Positions 16,946 to 26,882 of a stretch of 64,000 bases of DNA are shown piece after piece. Position 1 is the first letter of the stretch; the number at the start of each line of letters is the position of its first letter. The notes under the pieces are model-generated. The model had not been told where the DNA came from. It saw nothing but the letters and a program-made list of their open reading frames with translations, and searched no databases. The position numbers were made by a program, and so were the translations under genes. Source of the stretch: Cytobacillus gottheilii (GTDB taxonomy: Bacteria; Bacillota; Bacilli; Bacillales; Cytobacillaceae); contig NZ_KV440945.1 of assembly GCF_001636345.1 (NCBI RefSeq), positions 1,837,631-1,901,630 on the forward strand. The letters are read 5' to 3'.

Positions 16946-17704
16946 ATGGATGTGGAAGTAAAATCAGGTAAGGGCCAAACGTATTTAAAGGATCATGAAG
17001 TCAAGGAACTAATTCAGCAAAGCCAGAGCGGTGATCAGAGTGCCCGGGATACAATTGTTCAGAAGAATATGAGACTCGTCTGGTCTGTCGTGCAGCGTTT
17101 CTTAAATCGGGGCTATGAACCTGATGATTTATTCCAAATCGGGTGCATCGGATTGCTTAAGTCTGTAGATAAATTTGATTTGAGCTATGATGTAAAGTTC
17201 TCTACTTATGCTGTTCCAATGATTATTGGGGAGATTCAGCGGTTTATTCGTGATGATGGGACCGTTAAAGTAAGTCGATCCTTGAAGGAACTCGGCAATA
17301 AAATCCGAAAAGCGAAAGACGAACTATCGAAAACATTAGGACGAATTCCAACCGTTTCGGAAATTTCAGAGTACCTGGATATTCCGTCTGAGGATGTCAT
17401 TCTCGCACAGGAAGCAAGCCGGATTCCATCGTCTATTCATGAAACGGTTTATGAAAATGATGGAGATCCAATCACATTGCTTGACCAAATAGATGATGGC
17501 AATGAGGGCAAATGGTTCGATAAGATTGCTTTAAAGGAAGCGATTAGAGAACTGGATGAACGCGAAAGGTTGATTGTGTATCTTCGTTATTATAAGGATC
17601 AAACTCAATCAGAAGTAGCCGAAAGACTCGGAATATCCCAAGTACAAGTCTCCAGGCTGGAAAAGAAGATATTGCAGCAGATGAAGGACCGTATGGATTT
17701 ATAA
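16946..17704 (+). CDS. sigF: RNA polymerase sigma-F factor
   Basis: The 252-aa forespore-specific sigma factor has region 2 (AVPMIIGEIQRFIRDDGTVKVSRS and DLFQIGCIGLLKSVDKFD), region 3 (LGRIPTVSEISEYLDI) and region 4 with the helix-turn-helix QSEVAERLGISQVQVSRLEKK. AAGGGAG precedes the ATG. It is the last gene of the spoIIA operon. Its final codons lie inside the terminator palindrome. Confidence 0.96.
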   Translation: MDVEVKSGKGQTYLKDHEVKELIQQSQSGDQSARDTIVQKNMRLVWSVVQRFLNRGYEPDDLFQIGCIGLLKSVDKFDLSYDVKFSTYAVPMIIGEIQRFIRDDGTVKVSRSLKELGNKIRKAKDELSKTLGRIPTVSEISEYLDIPSEDVILAQEASRIPSSIHETVYENDGDPITLLDQIDDGNEGKWFDKIALKEAIRELDERERLIVYLRYYKDQTQSEVAERLGISQVQVSRLEKKILQQMKDRMDL

Positions 17705-17721
17705 ATCCATACGGTTTTTTT
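17689..17721 (+). terminator. Terminator overlapping the end of sigF
   Basis: A perfect 26-bp palindrome (17689-17714, half CCGTATGGATTTA) is followed by T-rich sequence. The sigF stop codon lies within the stem. Confidence 0.9.
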
Positions 17722-17763
17722 ATCGTGTCTCAACATAATGGTAATTCATGAAATTATTGCCTT

Positions 17764-17793
17764 TCATGAAGATAATACCTGCAACTCATACTA
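17764..17793 (+). promoter_or_regulatory. Sigma-G-like promoter of spoVAA
   Basis: TCATG (17764-17768), an 18-bp spacer and CATACTA (17787-17793) resemble sigma-G (GYATR / CATNNTA). The -10 is perfect and the -35 has one mismatch. The spoVA operon is sigma-G-dependent in B. subtilis. Confidence 0.6.
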
Positions 17794-17829
17794 TATGTAA
17801 GGAAATCACTCGCGTGGGAAGTGAAAAGA

Positions 17830-18450
17830 ATGGAACACACAGTGTATATTCGTTTGCGCCATCGGCTCCAAGTCAGGCCGAATACGGCGATCCACTTAGA
17901 GGACATCGCGCAGATCATTGCGGATGAAGAACTATTTTCTGTATTGCGCAGATTAAAAATGCATCAGGTCATTGAAGAAGATAATAACATCATTATTATC
18001 GACATCATGAAGGTCATCAAACTTATAAAAAACCAATTTCAGATGCTTGAAATTCAAACCATTGGTCCTTCACAGGTGATTGTAGAAGTGGCCAGAAAAA
18101 AAAGAAAAACGTCCATGTCGTTATTTGTTTTAGTATGGCTCCTATTATTCTTTGGAGCTGCCTTAACGATCATGAATTTTCATGAGGATGTAAGTATGAG
18201 AGAAGTTCATCTGAAGATTTTCACCATCATTACTGGAATTGAAGACGAAAAGCCGCTCGTATTTCAAGTGCCGTATTCAATTGGTCTTGGAGCGGGGATG
18301 ATTATCTTTTTTAATCATTTATTCAAGAAGCGCCTCAATGAGGAGCCAAGCCCGCTTGAGGTAGAGATGTTTAATTATCAGCTTGATTTAGATAATTATG
18401 TGGCTATGAATGAAAACAAGGAGAGCATGAAAAACATTGATGACGATTAA
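17830..18450 (+). CDS. spoVAA: Stage V sporulation protein AA
   Basis: The 206-aa protein has a soluble N-terminal domain (IRLRHRLQVRPNTAIHLEDIAQI) and two transmembrane helices (about residues 96-115 and 140-158). It is part of the SpoVA machinery linked to dipicolinic acid movement. An in-frame GTG at 17821 is only 2 nt from GGGAA; the ATG at 17830, giving MEHTVYIRLRHR, matches the known family start. Its 3' end overlaps spoVAB by 11 nt. The C-terminal LFKKRLNEEPSPLEVEMFNYQLDLD is highly characteristic. Confidence 0.93.
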   Translation: MEHTVYIRLRHRLQVRPNTAIHLEDIAQIIADEELFSVLRRLKMHQVIEEDNNIIIIDIMKVIKLIKNQFQMLEIQTIGPSQVIVEVARKKRKTSMSLFVLVWLLLFFGAALTIMNFHEDVSMREVHLKIFTIITGIEDEKPLVFQVPYSIGLGAGMIIFFNHLFKKRLNEEPSPLEVEMFNYQLDLDNYVAMNENKESMKNIDDD

Positions 18451-18862
18451 GATCATCGCGGTGATCTTCTTAGGCATTGCAAGCGGCTTGGCTGTAGGAG
18501 CAGGATTTGTGGCTTTTCTGACAGTACTGGGGATTATTCCCCGCCTGACACAGCTCACAAAAACAATGAAAATGATCCGTTACTATGAATGGTCGGTAGT
18601 ATTAGGAGTTATTGCGGGTTCGGCTGCGACTCTTTGGGATATTGCTTTTGCTTTTCCGCCATGGTTATTAATCCCTCTTGGTGCATCATCAGGCATTTTT
18701 GTAGGCATGCTTGCTGCAGCTTTAACAGAGGTTCTGAACGTACTGCCTATTTTAGCTAAAAGAATTGGCATTGATGGCCAGATTGTTATTCTGCTGATGG
18801 CCCTTGTTTTCGGCAAAATCGCCGGCAGCCTCTACCAATGGTTTTATTTTATAGGAAAGTAG
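18440..18862 (+). CDS. spoVAB: Stage V sporulation protein AB
   Basis: This is a 140-aa, very hydrophobic integral membrane protein with about four helices. The conserved stretches are GLAVGAGFVAFLTVLGIIPRL and GMLAAALTEVLNVLPILAKRIG. The ATG at 18440 overlaps the end of spoVAA, and the ribosome binding site (AAGGAGAG) is rather distant, so coupling to spoVAA translation is likely. In B. subtilis spoVAC follows, but here spoVAEA begins 34 nt later. Confidence 0.92.
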   Translation: MTIKIIAVIFLGIASGLAVGAGFVAFLTVLGIIPRLTQLTKTMKMIRYYEWSVVLGVIAGSAATLWDIAFAFPPWLLIPLGASSGIFVGMLAAALTEVLNVLPILAKRIGIDGQIVILLMALVFGKIAGSLYQWFYFIGK

Positions 18863-18896
18863 AAAAAAGATTGAATGACAAAAGGAAGGATCGATT

Positions 18897-19487
18897 TTGG
18901 ATATGAGTGAAAAGCGAAATGTCATTCTCATAACAGATGGAGATGTTTATGCCCGTAAGGCGGTTGAACTTGCTGCACAGGAAATTGGCTGCAGATGTAT
19001 AACTTCTTCTCAAGGAAATCCCTCTGTATTGAGCGGCCCTCAACTTGTAAAGCTCATTCATAAGGCAAAGTGTGATCCAGTGCTTGTCATGTTTGATGAT
19101 AGCGGGTTTGTTGGTGAGGGGGCAGGTGAACATGCAATGAAATACGTGGCGCATCATGAAAGCATACAGGTATTAGGAGCCATTGCGGTTGCCTCTAAAA
19201 CAAGGCATGAAGAATGGACACATGTCGATGTCTGTATTGATCGCTTTGGAGAGCTTACACACTATGGTGTAGATAAATATGGCATTCCAGAGATGGAGGA
19301 AGGCAGAATCACAGGAGATACGGTATATTGCTTGGATGAATTGGATCTGCCAATTGTCGTTGGTATTGGAGATATAGGAAAAATGGGGAAAATGGATCAC
19401 TTTACAGTTGGTTCACCTATTACCATTAAAGCCATCAAGCTAATACTGGAAAGGAGCGGAAAATATGACAGCAGCAAAGAAGGATAA
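18897..19487 (+). CDS. spoVAEA: Stage V sporulation protein AEA
   Basis: The 196-aa soluble protein of the spoVA operon is probably forespore-made. Family landmarks are [23 protein letters not shown], the [23 protein letters not shown] segment and [11 protein letters not shown]. Function is not established; a role in germination is reported in B. subtilis to my recollection. TTG at 18897 is preferred because GGAAGG is 7 nt upstream; the ATG at 18903 would be 13 nt away. It overlaps spoVAF by 23 nt. It directly follows spoVAB, without the usual AC, AD and AEB genes. Confidence 0.9.
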   Translation: MDMSEKRNVILITDGDVYARKAVELAAQEIGCRCITSSQGNPSVLSGPQLVKLIHKAKCDPVLVMFDDSGFVGEGAGEHAMKYVAHHESIQVLGAIAVASKTRHEEWTHVDVCIDRFGELTHYGVDKYGIPEMEEGRITGDTVYCLDELDLPIVVGIGDIGKMGKMDHFTVGSPITIKAIKLILERSGKYDSSKEG

Positions 19488-20946
19488 TATGAAACCCATC
19501 CCTATATCGGTAAACGAAATTGAAACTTATATGAAAAATAGAGTTGGACTGGGTGAGAGTTTTGATCTGGGAGTCCGAAAATTAAAGGTTCTGCGCAAAG
19601 ATGTTCATTTTTACTACGTTAATGGATTGACAGACACCCAATTTATCATTGAGATTGTTGAAGAATTAGTGGCTATAAATGACCATGAGAAACTTTCAAC
19701 CAAATTGTTCAGCGTCATCGAAAACCGACTTGTTCATCAATCTGTGGATAAGATTAAGACGCTTGATGAACTTGTTGATCAGGTTCTTTCCGGACTAATT
19801 GTCGTTGTCATGGAAGGAGAAGACACAGCTTTAGTCGTTGATGTCAGAAGTTATCCCGGCCGTACACCGCAAGAACCGGACACAGAGAAAGTGGTGCGCG
19901 GTTCAAGGGATGGCTATGTAGAAAATATAATTATCAATACAGCATTAACGAGAAGAAGGATTCGAGACGAACGTCTTCGTTTTGAAATGCTTAAAGTAGG
20001 AGAACGCTCCAAAACAGATGTAGCCATAGGTTATATAAAAGATGTAGCAGATCAGGATCTAATTGATATTATTAGAAAAGAAATTGAAGCGATTGACATT
20101 GACGGGATTACAATGGCAGATAAAACCATTGAAGAATTCTTGTTAAAACAAGGATATAACCCGTTTCCGCTGGTCCGTTATACAGAGCGTGCAGACGTAT
20201 CTGCAACACATCTTCTGGAAGGGCATGTTGTCATTTTTGTTGATACATCCCCAAGTGTCATTATTACACCAACAACTTACTTTCACCATCTGCAGCATGC
20301 AGAGGAGTATAGACAGTCACCGGCAGTCGGTACGTTTGTAAGGTGGATTCGATTTTTAGGACTACTATCATCACTTCTTTTATTGCCGCTTTGGTTCTTA
20401 TTTGTATTAGAACCTTCGCTTTTGCCTGAAGCTATAGCGTTTATAGGACCAAATGAAAAAACAAATATTCCAGTCATCATTCAGCTCTTTATAGCAGATG
20501 TCGGGATTGAGTTTTTAAGAATTGCAGCCATTCATACGCCAACCCCTTTATCGACAGCAATGGGTTTAATAGCGGCTGTTTTAATCGGTCAGATTGCAAT
20601 AGATGTTGGGTTATTTGTACCGGAAGTCATTCTTTATGTTGCTTTGGCAGCAATTGGAACATTTGCAACACCAAGCTATGAGCTAAGCATTGCCAATAAG
20701 TTAGTCAGACTTGGAATTTTAATTCTCGTTGCAATCTTCCATACTCCTGGATTAGTAATTGGCACCACGGCCTTTATTCTTTGGCTTGCGAGCATAAAAT
20801 CTTTAAATGTTCCTTATTTATGGCCGTTTATACCATTTAATCCTGGTGCGTTTGTTCATATTCTTATCCGAAGAGCTGTTCCGGGTTCTAAGATCAGACC
20901 AAGTATTGTACATGCGAAAAATCGTTATAAGCAGCCTGTTAAATAG
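19465..20946 (+). CDS. spoVAF: Stage V sporulation protein AF (GerA-like)
   Basis: The 493-aa protein resembles the A subunit of nutrient germinant receptors. It has a large soluble N-terminal half (about 1-290, including [22 protein letters not shown]) followed by about five or six transmembrane helices and a basic tail ([16 protein letters not shown]). GAAAGGAG precedes the ATG inside the end of spoVAEA. It is the last spoVA gene here, and no clear terminator follows. Confidence 0.92.
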   Translation: MTAAKKDNMKPIPISVNEIETYMKNRVGLGESFDLGVRKLKVLRKDVHFYYVNGLTDTQFIIEIVEELVAINDHEKLSTKLFSVIENRLVHQSVDKIKTLDELVDQVLSGLIVVVMEGEDTALVVDVRSYPGRTPQEPDTEKVVRGSRDGYVENIIINTALTRRRIRDERLRFEMLKVGERSKTDVAIGYIKDVADQDLIDIIRKEIEAIDIDGITMADKTIEEFLLKQGYNPFPLVRYTERADVSATHLLEGHVVIFVDTSPSVIITPTTYFHHLQHAEEYRQSPAVGTFVRWIRFLGLLSSLLLLPLWFLFVLEPSLLPEAIAFIGPNEKTNIPVIIQLFIADVGIEFLRIAAIHTPTPLSTAMGLIAAVLIGQIAIDVGLFVPEVILYVALAAIGTFATPSYELSIANKLVRLGILILVAIFHTPGLVIGTTAFILWLASIKSLNVPYLWPFIPFNPGAFVHILIRRAVPGSKIRPSIVHAKNRYKQPVK

Positions 20947-21083
20947 TGTGCCACCCATGCTCCGTTGCGGGATTGATTGAATTGTGTTAAAGTATTTTCA
21001 ACTGAATAAAGCGTTAAAGGATACAGAATATTTTATTATGCTTATAAAAGAGTTCAGCACCAGCGCTTAGGATGCACGTAAGT

Positions 21084-21127
21084 CATAAATGGTTAAAAAA
21101 CAGCAACGTTCAACGTTGCCATTTATG
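21084..21127 (+). promoter_or_regulatory. Two-tier hairpin in the lysA leader
   Basis: An outer stem CATAAATG/CATTTATG encloses an inner perfect stem GCAACGTT-C-AACGTTGC (21103-21119). No T-tract follows, and it lacks the features of the lysine riboswitch. It lies 53 nt before the lysA start, so a leader regulatory role is possible. Confidence 0.6.
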
Positions 21128-21180
21128 GTTAGATGGACTGAGCATGGTGCGTGCGCTTTTCTTTTGGGGGTATTGGGTGG

Positions 21181-22500
21181 ATGTATTTTAATGGCACAGC
21201 ACAGGTAAATGAAAAAGGGCACTTGCAAATTGGCGGAGTAGATACACTTGACTTAGTAAGTCAATTTGGAACGCCGCTTTATGTATATGATGTTGCATTA
21301 ATCAGAGAACGTGCAAGAGGCTTTAAGGAAACGTTTGACAAGCTTGGCGTAAAAGCACAAGTCGCCTATGCAAGTAAAGCCTTTTCTACGATTGCGATGG
21401 TTCAGCTTGTAGAAGAAGAGGGATTATCACTTGATGTCGTTTCAGCAGGTGAACTGTATACAGCTTTGGCTGCAGATTTTCCAGTGGAACGCATTCACTT
21501 CCATGGCAATAATAAAAGCCGTGAAGAGCTGGAAATGGCTCTGGAAAAAGGAATCGGCTGTATAGTTGTTGATAACTTCTATGAACTTCAATTATTAGAG
21601 CGTATATGCGGAGAAAAAAAGCAGAAGGCTAACATTTTATTGCGCGTTACACCTGGAATTGAAGCACATACACATGATTATATTTTAACTGGCCAGGAAG
21701 ATTCTAAATTTGGCTTTGATCTGCAAAATGGACAAGCAGAAGCTGCTCTGCAGAATGCTTTAAATTCTCAAGCATTTGAAGTGCTTGGCATCCATTGTCA
21801 TATCGGGTCACAGATTTTTGAGACAACTGGATTTATTTTAGCTGCTCAGAAAATCTTTGAAAAACTAAATGATTGGAAACAGCGTTTATCGTTTGAACCT
21901 GCTGTTTTAAATTTAGGCGGCGGATTTGGCATTCGTTATACGAATGAGGATGAGCCGATTGCTGCGTCACAATATGTGGAAGATATCATTACAGAAGTGA
22001 AAAATCTTGCACAGCACTATAACATGAAAATGCCCGAAATTTGGATTGAACCTGGCCGCTCTCTTGTTGGAGATGCAGGGACAACTCTTTATAAAATTGG
22101 ATCACGTAAAGAAGTGCCAGAAGTAAGAAAGTATTTGGCGGTTGATGGAGGGATGAGCGATAACATCAGACCAGCTCTTTATCAGGCGAAGTATGAAGCA
22201 GTTTTGGCTGGAAGACCTCTGGAAAAAGCAAATGAGGTCGTTTCAATTGCCGGGAAATGCTGTGAATCCGGGGATATGCTCATTTGGGATTTGCCTTTGC
22301 CTGAGAGTGATGACAATGATGTGCTGGCCGTTTTTTGTACAGGTGCTTATGGCTATTCAATGGCCAATAATTATAATCGTCTGCCGCGCCCGCCAGTTGT
22401 CTTTGTGGAAAACGGTGAAGCTCAGCTAGTCGTCCGCCGTGAAACATTAGATGACTTAATCCGTTTAGATTTATCTATTCAAACGAAAATCAAGAATTAA
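21181..22500 (+). CDS. lysA: Diaminopimelate decarboxylase
   Basis: The 439-aa PLP enzyme makes lysine from meso-diaminopimelate. Landmarks are AYASKAFST (the PLP-binding Lys), HCHIGSQI, the Gly-rich LGGGFGIRY, EPGRSLVGDAG and the active-site Cys in GKCCESGD near the C-terminus. The frame opens at 21151, but the start MYFNGTAQVNEKGHLQIGGVD at 21181 fits the family. GGGGGT lies 12 nt upstream and GGGTGG directly before it. It follows spoVAF, as in B. subtilis. A group II intron is inserted immediately after its terminator. Confidence 0.95.
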   Translation: MYFNGTAQVNEKGHLQIGGVDTLDLVSQFGTPLYVYDVALIRERARGFKETFDKLGVKAQVAYASKAFSTIAMVQLVEEEGLSLDVVSAGELYTALAADFPVERIHFHGNNKSREELEMALEKGIGCIVVDNFYELQLLERICGEKKQKANILLRVTPGIEAHTHDYILTGQEDSKFGFDLQNGQAEAALQNALNSQAFEVLGIHCHIGSQIFETTGFILAAQKIFEKLNDWKQRLSFEPAVLNLGGGFGIRYTNEDEPIAASQYVEDIITEVKNLAQHYNMKMPEIWIEPGRSLVGDAGTTLYKIGSRKEVPEVRKYLAVDGGMSDNIRPALYQAKYEAVLAGRPLEKANEVVSIAGKCCESGDMLIWDLPLPESDDNDVLAVFCTGAYGYSMANNYNRLPRPPVVFVENGEAQLVVRRETLDDLIRLDLSIQTKIKN

Positions 22501-22548
22501 TGTCTTTAGCGTAAAATGAATCACATGAACCTATAAATACTTTTTCAG

Positions 22549-22577
22549 CAAAGCTGCCGGAACCGGCAGCTTTTGTT
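22549..22577 (+). terminator. lysA terminator
   Basis: A perfect 11-bp stem AAAGCTGCCGG with a 2-nt AA loop is followed by TTTTGTTAATT. The group II intron begins directly after this tract. Confidence 0.92.
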
Positions 22578-22581
22578 AATT

Positions 22582-24471
22582 GTGTGCCCGGCATGGGTGC
22601 AGGCTCTAGGGTGCGAGTCCCGAACGGCGAAGGCAGTAGTAGCCGTAGCTTAAGACAAGGATATGCGGGGTGACCCTCCTATCTGAAGGAAGTCGGCGGC
22701 AAACTTCCGCTCTGAGGAACACGAATCTCATATGAGGCTAGATGACATTGGGTGAGTCTGCAATACAAGACAAAGTCCATACTGCCAAAGGTGTCACATA
22801 GTAAATGAGGCGGAGACATGGAAGGAAAGTCTGTACTCTTACCCGGGGAGAACCTGTCGATATGCCGTACTCATGCGGTAAGCCTATCCGTGAGGATAAG
22901 TTGAACGACAGGCGTCAGCAGAAGCCATAGTACTTATTCGCTTAAGAGGATAAGGAAGGGCTGAACCGGTTATGGAAAATAGGAACTAGGCGTATCTTTC
23001 CATTCGATGAAACAGAAAACATAGTACCTGTTTAATGAAAGAAACGGTGAATCCGCGGGGGTCATTAAACAGGGTGGAGAATGAAAAGGACACAAACAGA
23101 ACACCTATTTACGCGGGAGGTTATATCAATGTTAATGGAACGAATCATGTCACGGGAAAACCTACTTAATGCGATTAAAAGAGTAGAAAAGAATAAGGGA
23201 AAACATGGAGTGGACGAAATGCCCGTCACTGCTCTTCGTGGACATATTATGCTCAACTGGAGCGAACTGCGAAAATCCCTCTTCGAGGGAACCTATATCC
23301 CATCCCCCGTCCGTCGAGTCGAAATCCCGAAACCAGACGGCAAAGGGAAGAGGAAACTGGGAATCCCAACCGTGACAGACCGTTTCATTCAACAAGCAAT
23401 CACCCAAGTGCTTACCAGAATGTATGACCCTAGTTTCTCTGAATGTAGCTTCGGCTTTCGCCCTAACAGGCGAGCGCACCAGGCTGTTAAATTAGCCCAA
23501 AGCTATATAGAAGAGGGTTATCGATGGGTAGTCGACATTGACCTTGAAAAGTTCTTTGACAAGGTTAACCACGATAGATTAATGAGTAAATTAGCCATGA
23601 GGATAAAGGATAGTACTCTCCTCAAACTAATAAGACGGTTCTTAACCTCTGGTGTTATGGAAGGCGGACTTGTCAGTCCTAACCTTGAGGGGACACCGCA
23701 AGGTGGACCTTTAAGCCCTTTACTTTCGAATATTGTGTTGGATGAACTGGATAAAGAACTGGAGCGCAGAGGACATCGCTTTGTCCGCTACGCCGATGAT
23801 TGTAATATCTATGTGAAATCTAAAAGAGCTGGAGAAAGAGTTATGAAGGCAATGACCCATTTTATCGAGAGGAATCTTAAACTGAAGGTTAACAAGGATA
23901 AAAGTGCTGTAGACCGCCCTTGGAAAAGGAAATTTCTTGGGTTCAGTTTTACAAGTAATCTAAAACCGAAGGTGAGAATATCTCCCCAATCAGTTAAACG
24001 GTTTAAAGATAAAATAAGAAAGCTTACAAGCAGACGAAGGTCAATTGCCATGGAAGATAGGATTCATAACCTTAACCAATATCTAGTGGGATGGGTTAAT
24101 TATTATCATTTAGCAGATACCCGTTCAGTAATCGCAAAACTCGAAGGATGGCTTAATCGAAGGTTAAGAATGATTCGATGGAAGGAATGGAAACTTCCCC
24201 AAACGAAGGTCAAGAAACTTATTAAACTAGGTGTTTCGAAAGGGAAAGCATATGAATGGGGAAATACAAGAAAGGCTTATTGGAGGATATCCAAAAGTCC
24301 AATTCTTCATAAAACATTAGGGAAAGCCTACTGGCTTTCCCTTGGGTTAAAAAGTATTTCTGCTAGATATGACTTACAGCGTTCGACTTAATCGGAACCG
24401 CCGTATACGGAACCGTACGTACGGTGGTGTGAGAGGGATAAATGGAGGTTAATCGCCTCCCCCTATCTCAA
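22582..24471 (+). mobile_element. Group II intron (class C type) with maturase ORF
   Basis: The element begins with GTGTG, fitting the 5' consensus GUGYG, just behind the lysA terminator stem. It contains a reverse transcriptase ORF in domain IV. Downstream, domain V spans about 24396-24429 with arms ACCGCCGTA/TACGGTGGT and contains a CGC triplet. Domain VI follows (arms GGAGG/CCTCC and GGATA/TATC), ending near CTATCTCAAT. The RT lacks an endonuclease domain. All this fits subgroup IIC, which is known to insert behind rho-independent terminators. The exact 3' boundary is uncertain by a few bases. Confidence 0.88.
23081..24391 (+). CDS. ltrA: Group II intron reverse transcriptase/maturase
   Basis: The 436-aa intron-encoded protein has RT motifs in order: KPDGKGKRKLGIPTVTDRF, SFGFRPNRRAHQAV, VVDIDLEKFFDKVNHD, GTPQGGPLSPLLSNIVL and the active-site FVRYADDCNIYV. 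The maturase (X) domain covers about residues 310-390 (LNQYLVGWVNYYHLAD). No HNH endonuclease follows, as in class C elements. The frame opens at ATG 23081. A second ATG at 23129 (MLMERIMSRENLL) has a better ribosome binding site (GGGAGG, 8 nt) and may be the true start. No frameshift is seen, so the element may be active. Confidence 0.93.
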   Translation: MKRTQTEHLFTREVISMLMERIMSRENLLNAIKRVEKNKGKHGVDEMPVTALRGHIMLNWSELRKSLFEGTYIPSPVRRVEIPKPDGKGKRKLGIPTVTDRFIQQAITQVLTRMYDPSFSECSFGFRPNRRAHQAVKLAQSYIEEGYRWVVDIDLEKFFDKVNHDRLMSKLAMRIKDSTLLKLIRRFLTSGVMEGGLVSPNLEGTPQGGPLSPLLSNIVLDELDKELERRGHRFVRYADDCNIYVKSKRAGERVMKAMTHFIERNLKLKVNKDKSAVDRPWKRKFLGFSFTSNLKPKVRISPQSVKRFKDKIRKLTSRRRSIAMEDRIHNLNQYLVGWVNYYHLADTRSVIAKLEGWLNRRLRMIRWKEWKLPQTKVKKLIKLGVSKGKAYEWGNTRKAYWRISKSPILHKTLGKAYWLSLGLKSISARYDLQRST

Positions 24472-24581
24472 TTTTGTGAGACTTCAATTGCACGGCTAAA
24501 AAGCACATGGAAAAATCAGAGCAGATGGTGTACAATGAATCATAGTTTCCATTCACTACAGATTGCAGGAGTATGGTGTAT

Positions 24582-24674
24582 ATGAAAAAAAGCAATTGGA
24601 TCCTTTTTACCGTCATTCTGATGTTTGGTCTGCTCTGGGGTTTATATTATTGGTTTTTTATCGTTCTTGGCTAA
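24582..24674 (+). CDS. Small membrane protein of unknown function, 30 aa
   Basis: The ORF MKKSNWILFTVILMFGLLWG continues as LYYWFFIVLG: a short basic head and one hydrophobic, Trp/Tyr-rich helix. AGGAG lies about 12 nt before the ATG and GGTG closer. It is not one of the families I recognise. It lies between the intron and ribT, where B. subtilis has ppiB and the rib operon. Confidence 0.5.
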   Translation: MKKSNWILFTVILMFGLLWGLYYWFFIVLG

Positions 24675-25238
<564 letters not shown>

Positions 25239-25305
25239 ATGTGTTCATTTCTTTAACTGTATCCACCAATCCTGAGTAAGGACCGCAGCATATACGAGTG
25301 AAGGT

Positions 25306-25818
25306 TTACCTTTTATTCTGTAAGGCGGCATCTCTTTCCGCAATTACCTCACTGCGGTCTCTTCTTGAATGGCGGTGGATTAAATCCAGGTTTGTTAAAT
25401 CACTTGCACAGCACCACGCTAATCCTAATGAAGTACACTCCTCCATCGCTCTCTGAATAAGAACAGGATCCTTAATAGGCATATTATAGCTTTCATACGG
25501 CTGTCTATTTTCGATCTCTGTATACTTCTTCTGTAAATCCGCAAGAAAAACATTCGTTTGCAGACCAAGGCCAGTTATTTTCTCTTTTTTGTTATAAAAA
25601 ATATCAAGCGCTTTTTTTAATGTCCGTTCTGCTCCGTGATAGTTTAAACGGCGATGATGATAACAGGAAACGGCAAATAAAATAAAGCCGACCCAAATAG
25701 AGTTTTTATGGTAATCCTCTGTTTGTTTCCAATATTCCTCTAAAATTTCATGACATTCAAAATAATCACGGTCTCCGTGAAAGTGAACGATAAATTTTAT
25801 ATATTCGAGTGGGTACAA
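25306..25818 (-). CDS. ypuF: YpuF, DUF309 family protein
   Basis: The 170-aa all-helical protein contains the DUF309 signature FHGDRDYFECHEILEEYWKQ near the N-terminus and HRRLNYHGAERTLKKAL further on. The conserved His/Glu residues suggest a bound metal, but the function is not established. The start is TTG at 25818 with AAGGAG 7 nt upstream; an ATG 5 nt earlier is out of frame. It is divergent from scpA, as in B. subtilis. Confidence 0.88.
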   Translation of the reverse strand: MYPLEYIKFIVHFHGDRDYFECHEILEEYWKQTEDYHKNSIWVGFILFAVSCYHHRRLNYHGAERTLKKALDIFYNKKEKITGLGLQTNVFLADLQKKYTEIENRQPYESYNMPIKDPVLIQRAMEECTSLGLAWCCASDLTNLDLIHRHSRRDRSEVIAERDAALQNKR

Positions 25819-26111
25819 GTCATCACTCCTTCATAAATCCTGACGTGCAATTTAAACAGTTTTTCTTTATTTGAATTATTTTATCATAAAAAGACAAATA
25901 CATACCTAATTTTAGCATTGGATAACCGCAATGAATCCTATATACTAATATAGAAAATCTGTTTGTGACTAGGTTCTGCTGTCAATACAGAAAAGACATA
26001 TCTGTTCATACTTATGATATTAAAATACCCATTAGGACAATCATATGGCATAATGGATATTCATGCATAATAATTCTCTATTTGATTCTTGAAGAAATTT
26101 TGGTGGTACGA

Positions 26112-26882
26112 ATGATGCAATATAATGTTAAGATAGATGCTTTTGAAGGTCCATTGGACTTGCTGCTGCACTTAATCAATCGATTGGAAATTGATATTTA
26201 TGATATTCCAGTGTCAAAGATAACGGAACAATATTTACTATATATCCACACGATGAAGGAGCTGCAGCTTGATGTGGCAAGTGAATATTTAGTAATGGCT
26301 GCGACACTTCTGGCAATTAAGAGCAAAATGCTCTTGCCTAAACATGAAGAAAATGAGCTTGAGGATGAGTACGGACTGGAAATGGAAGACGATCCCCGGG
26401 ATGAACTTGTTGAAAGATTAATAGAATATAAGAAGTATAAAGAAGCAGCCGAAGAGTTAAAAGAGATGGAACAGGAAAGAGGCATGATTTACACTAAGCC
26501 TCCGAGTGACCTTGCGGTATATGCGGAAAGCGAGCAGAATGATTTAAAAGATCTAAATGTTTCTTTATATGACATGCTGGGAGCCTTTCAGAAGCTATTA
26601 CGCAGGAAAAAACTGCAAAAGCCGCTATCAACAAAGATTACCCGACAGGAAATACCCATTGAAACAAGAATGGAAGAAATCATTTCATTTATTAAAAATT
26701 CTCGCGGCCGTACAACCTTCTACAGCTTATTCCCAAAAGAGGACAAGGAGCATCTTGTTGTTACCTTTTTAGCAGTATTAGAGCTAATGAAAAGGCAGGA
26801 GATTGCTGTAAGTCAAGCGGGGAATTTTTCTGAAATTTTTATAGAAGCAACGGAAGGAGAAGCAGTAAATGGAATTAATTAA
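26112..26882 (+). CDS. scpA: Segregation and condensation protein A
   Basis: The 256-aa kleisin subunit of the SMC condensin complex acts in chromosome organisation and segregation. The N-terminal SMC-binding part reads [29 protein letters not shown], a very acidic middle follows, and the C-terminal winged helix ([19 protein letters not shown]) binds the other SMC head. The frame is open from 25965, but the family start MMQYNVKID at 26112 with GGTGG upstream is right. It overlaps scpB by 14 nt. Confidence 0.95.
   Translation: MMQYNVKIDAFEGPLDLLLHLINRLEIDIYDIPVSKITEQYLLYIHTMKELQLDVASEYLVMAATLLAIKSKMLLPKHEENELEDEYGLEMEDDPRDELVERLIEYKKYKEAAEELKEMEQERGMIYTKPPSDLAVYAESEQNDLKDLNVSLYDMLGAFQKLLRRKKLQKPLSTKITRQEIPIETRMEEIISFIKNSRGRTTFYSLFPKEDKEHLVVTFLAVLELMKRQEIAVSQAGNFSEIFIEATEGEAVNGIN

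Noticed and set aside
20947-21180. Lysine riboswitch upstream of lysA
   Set aside because: The region lacks the conserved L-box helices and loops; only a simple two-tier hairpin is present.
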